Part shown: positions 12,629-13,773 of the stretch, piece by piece
Layout of the letters: every line of letters begins with the position of its first letter
How positions within the stretch are numbered: the stretch's first letter is position 1
Assembly: GCA_041165345.1 (NCBI GenBank)
Contig: JBEANQ010000054.1
Location: 1 to 13,773, forward strand
DNA from: JBBKWH01 sp041165345
Lineage (GTDB): Bacteria; Pseudomonadota; Gammaproteobacteria; Pseudomonadales; Moraxellaceae
Reading direction: 5' to 3'
Length of the DNA stretch: 13,773 nucleotides
Position numbers and translations under genes: made by a program
The notes under the pieces: generated by a model
What the model saw: the letters and a program-made list of their open reading frames with translations, nothing else
The model's database searches: none
What the model was told of the DNA's origin: nothing

Positions 12629-13773
12629 ATGACCCCCCAAACCCCGTTTCAAAAAAACGCTCTCTGGATTGCTTGTGCATTGGCTCTGTCGCTGACCGCT
12701 TGTGGTGGCGGTGGTGGTAGCACCGAAACAGCCAGCACATCACCCACCCAAACCTCGATTGATGGTGCATTGGTATTGGGTGCAGTCAAAGGTGCAACCA
12801 TTCAGGTATATGCTGCTGACAATGAAGGTAAAAAAACCGGCGCTTCGCTGGGTACGACCACCACGAAAGACGACGGTACCTATAGTGTCAAACTCAATCA
12901 AGCATATACCGGCGCTGTCGTCATTGAAGCAGAAGGTGGCGACTATAAAAGTGAAGCGGATACTAGCAAAACTGTCCAACTCTCTGCGCCAGTCACTGCA
13001 TTAGCATTTGTGGATAAAGGCACACCCAATACGGTTAACGTCACCCCACTCACGCATATGGTGGCATCTCGTGTGACTAACTTGGTGCAAGATCACGACA
13101 GCCCGAATGTCACGGCTGCGTTGGTTAAAGCACAACGAGATGTACAAAGCCTTTTGGGTGACTTAGACATTGAAGATACCGATGTACTGACCCATCTACT
13201 TCCTGACTTTAATAGCAAAACTGGTCAGGGATATCTGTATGCCTACTTCCTCTCTACATTAGAAGAAGGCGCCAAAAATACGGCGGTTGATTCCATCGAA
13301 TTGATGCGTTTATGTGCCGATGACCTGTCTGACAATGTGGCTGATGGCAAGCGTAAAGGGGTCAAACTTAAGCATAAAAATGGAGCCAACATGGGGGCTA
13401 ACCTGTGTTCTAGTAGCCTAAATGCTGCGGCCTTAAGTTTGGCGAAATCCACCACCAGTATTTATGCCAACAAAAATATAGACCTCTCTCAAGCCAGCCA
13501 TCACATCGCATCAGCAACCGCACATTCAGCAGGCGCCACAGGTGCGACAGCGACCTCATCGGGGGCGCTCACCTACATGGAGTACTATGATCAGACCGGA
13601 ACCGCTCAAAAGCGCGTGTTTGTAGCGGGTCGTGCAAATGGCTTAGGAATTCTGAACGTTAACGACCCCACCAACACGGTTAGCGTGACTGATAGCGTGC
13701 TCAATCAAAAAATCGAAGCAGCTGGCTTATCTGCGGTGGGTGGTGTGATTGCCGTAAATAATACCACCCACCG
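12629..13773 (+). CDS. Lipoprotein with carboxypeptidase-regulatory-like domain, LVIVD-like start (3' end outside window)
   Basis: At least 381 codons with no stop before the window ends. AAGGAAG lies about six bases before the ATG. The signal peptide is hydrophobic at about 11-22 with lipobox LTAC (C25), followed by five Gly, a flexible tether. Residues 44-105 resemble a carboxypeptidase-regulatory/transthyretin-like beta domain (ALVLGAVKGATIQVYAAD, DDGTYSVKL). A segment NVTPLTHMVASRV (137-149) and a helical region to about 290 follow, with C229 and C260 possibly paired. From about 329, RVFVAGRANGLGILNVNDP looks like the first blade of an LVIVD-type beta-propeller. Product is probably an outer-membrane or surface lipoprotein of unknown role. 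Gly at +2 argues against inner-membrane retention. It has its own likely promoter. Confidence 0.8.
   Translation, partial: MTPQTPFQKNALWIACALALSLTACGGGGGSTETASTSPTQTSIDGALVLGAVKGATIQVYAADNEGKKTGASLGTTTTKDDGTYSVKLNQAYTGAVVIEAEGGDYKSEADTSKTVQLSAPVTALAFVDKGTPNTVNVTPLTHMVASRVTNLVQDHDSPNVTAALVKAQRDVQSLLGDLDIEDTDVLTHLLPDFNSKTGQGYLYAYFLSTLEEGAKNTAVDSIELMRLCADDLSDNVADGKRKGVKLKHKNGANMGANLCSSSLNAAALSLAKSTTSIYANKNIDLSQASHHIASATAHSAGATGATATSSGALTYMEYYDQTGTAQKRVFVAGRANGLGILNVNDPTNTVSVTDSVLNQKIEAAGLSAVGGVIAVNNTTH

Noticed and set aside
12499..12720. 73-codon frame and the overlapping 12702-13004 frame on the plus strand
   Set aside because: Both overlap the second lipoprotein in other frames; that lipoprotein has a ribosome site, signal peptide, lipobox and an uninterrupted frame to the window end.
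10191..13773. Mobile element or recent transfer of the lipoprotein locus
   Set aside because: The region reads slightly more AT-rich than the rest, but there is no integrase, transposase, tRNA edge or flanking direct repeat in view.

Overview
The window looks like chromosomal DNA of a Moraxellaceae-type gammaproteobacterium related to Acinetobacter. The main reason is the minus-strand order rubA-rubB-esterase-oxyR next to a convergent ppk. The grouping of rubA, rubB, estB and oxyR in one operon is published for Acinetobacter sp. ADP1. Base composition is close to 50% GC, so it need not be Acinetobacter itself. No tRNA, rRNA, CRISPR array, IS element or phage gene is visible.

Layout. (1) 1-2154, plus strand: the C-terminal 490 or so residues of polyphosphate kinase 1, then a probable secreted or lipid-anchored dual-specificity phosphatase; a bidirectional terminator closes the unit at 2181-2216. 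(2) 2234-6402, minus strand, read right to left: rubrerythrin, rubredoxin (54 aa), NADH:rubredoxin reductase, alpha/beta-hydrolase esterase, OxyR. The rubA-rubB gap holds a terminator-like double hairpin and the rubB-esterase gap a large stem-loop. (3) 6770-8290, plus strand: haem catalase, divergent from rubrerythrin across a 367-base control region that carries a palindrome overlapping both predicted -35 boxes. (4) 8366-8794, minus strand: a small SRPBCC-fold protein, convergent with catalase. (5) 8949-10060, plus strand: adenine phosphoribosyltransferase and a nucleosidase-family protein joined by an ATGA overlap, a likely adenine-salvage pair. (6) 10191 to the right edge, plus strand: a surface-type locus with a lipoprotein (three Cys-paired repeats plus a DUF1566/Lcl C-terminal domain), a secreted DUF1566 protein, and a second large lipoprotein that runs off the window.

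How the genes work together. Regions 2 and 3 form a peroxide-defence block. The rubrerythrin has no rubredoxin domain and no cysteine, so it needs an external rubredoxin. RubA and RubB next to it would supply electrons from NADH. OxyR (both redox cysteines present) closes the cluster and catalase opens the opposite strand. The same RubA/RubB pair can also feed an alkane hydroxylase, but none is in the window. Region 5 would turn methylthioadenosine or S-adenosylhomocysteine into adenine and then AMP. Region 6 is the least familiar part: its exported proteins are described by architecture and no function is assigned.
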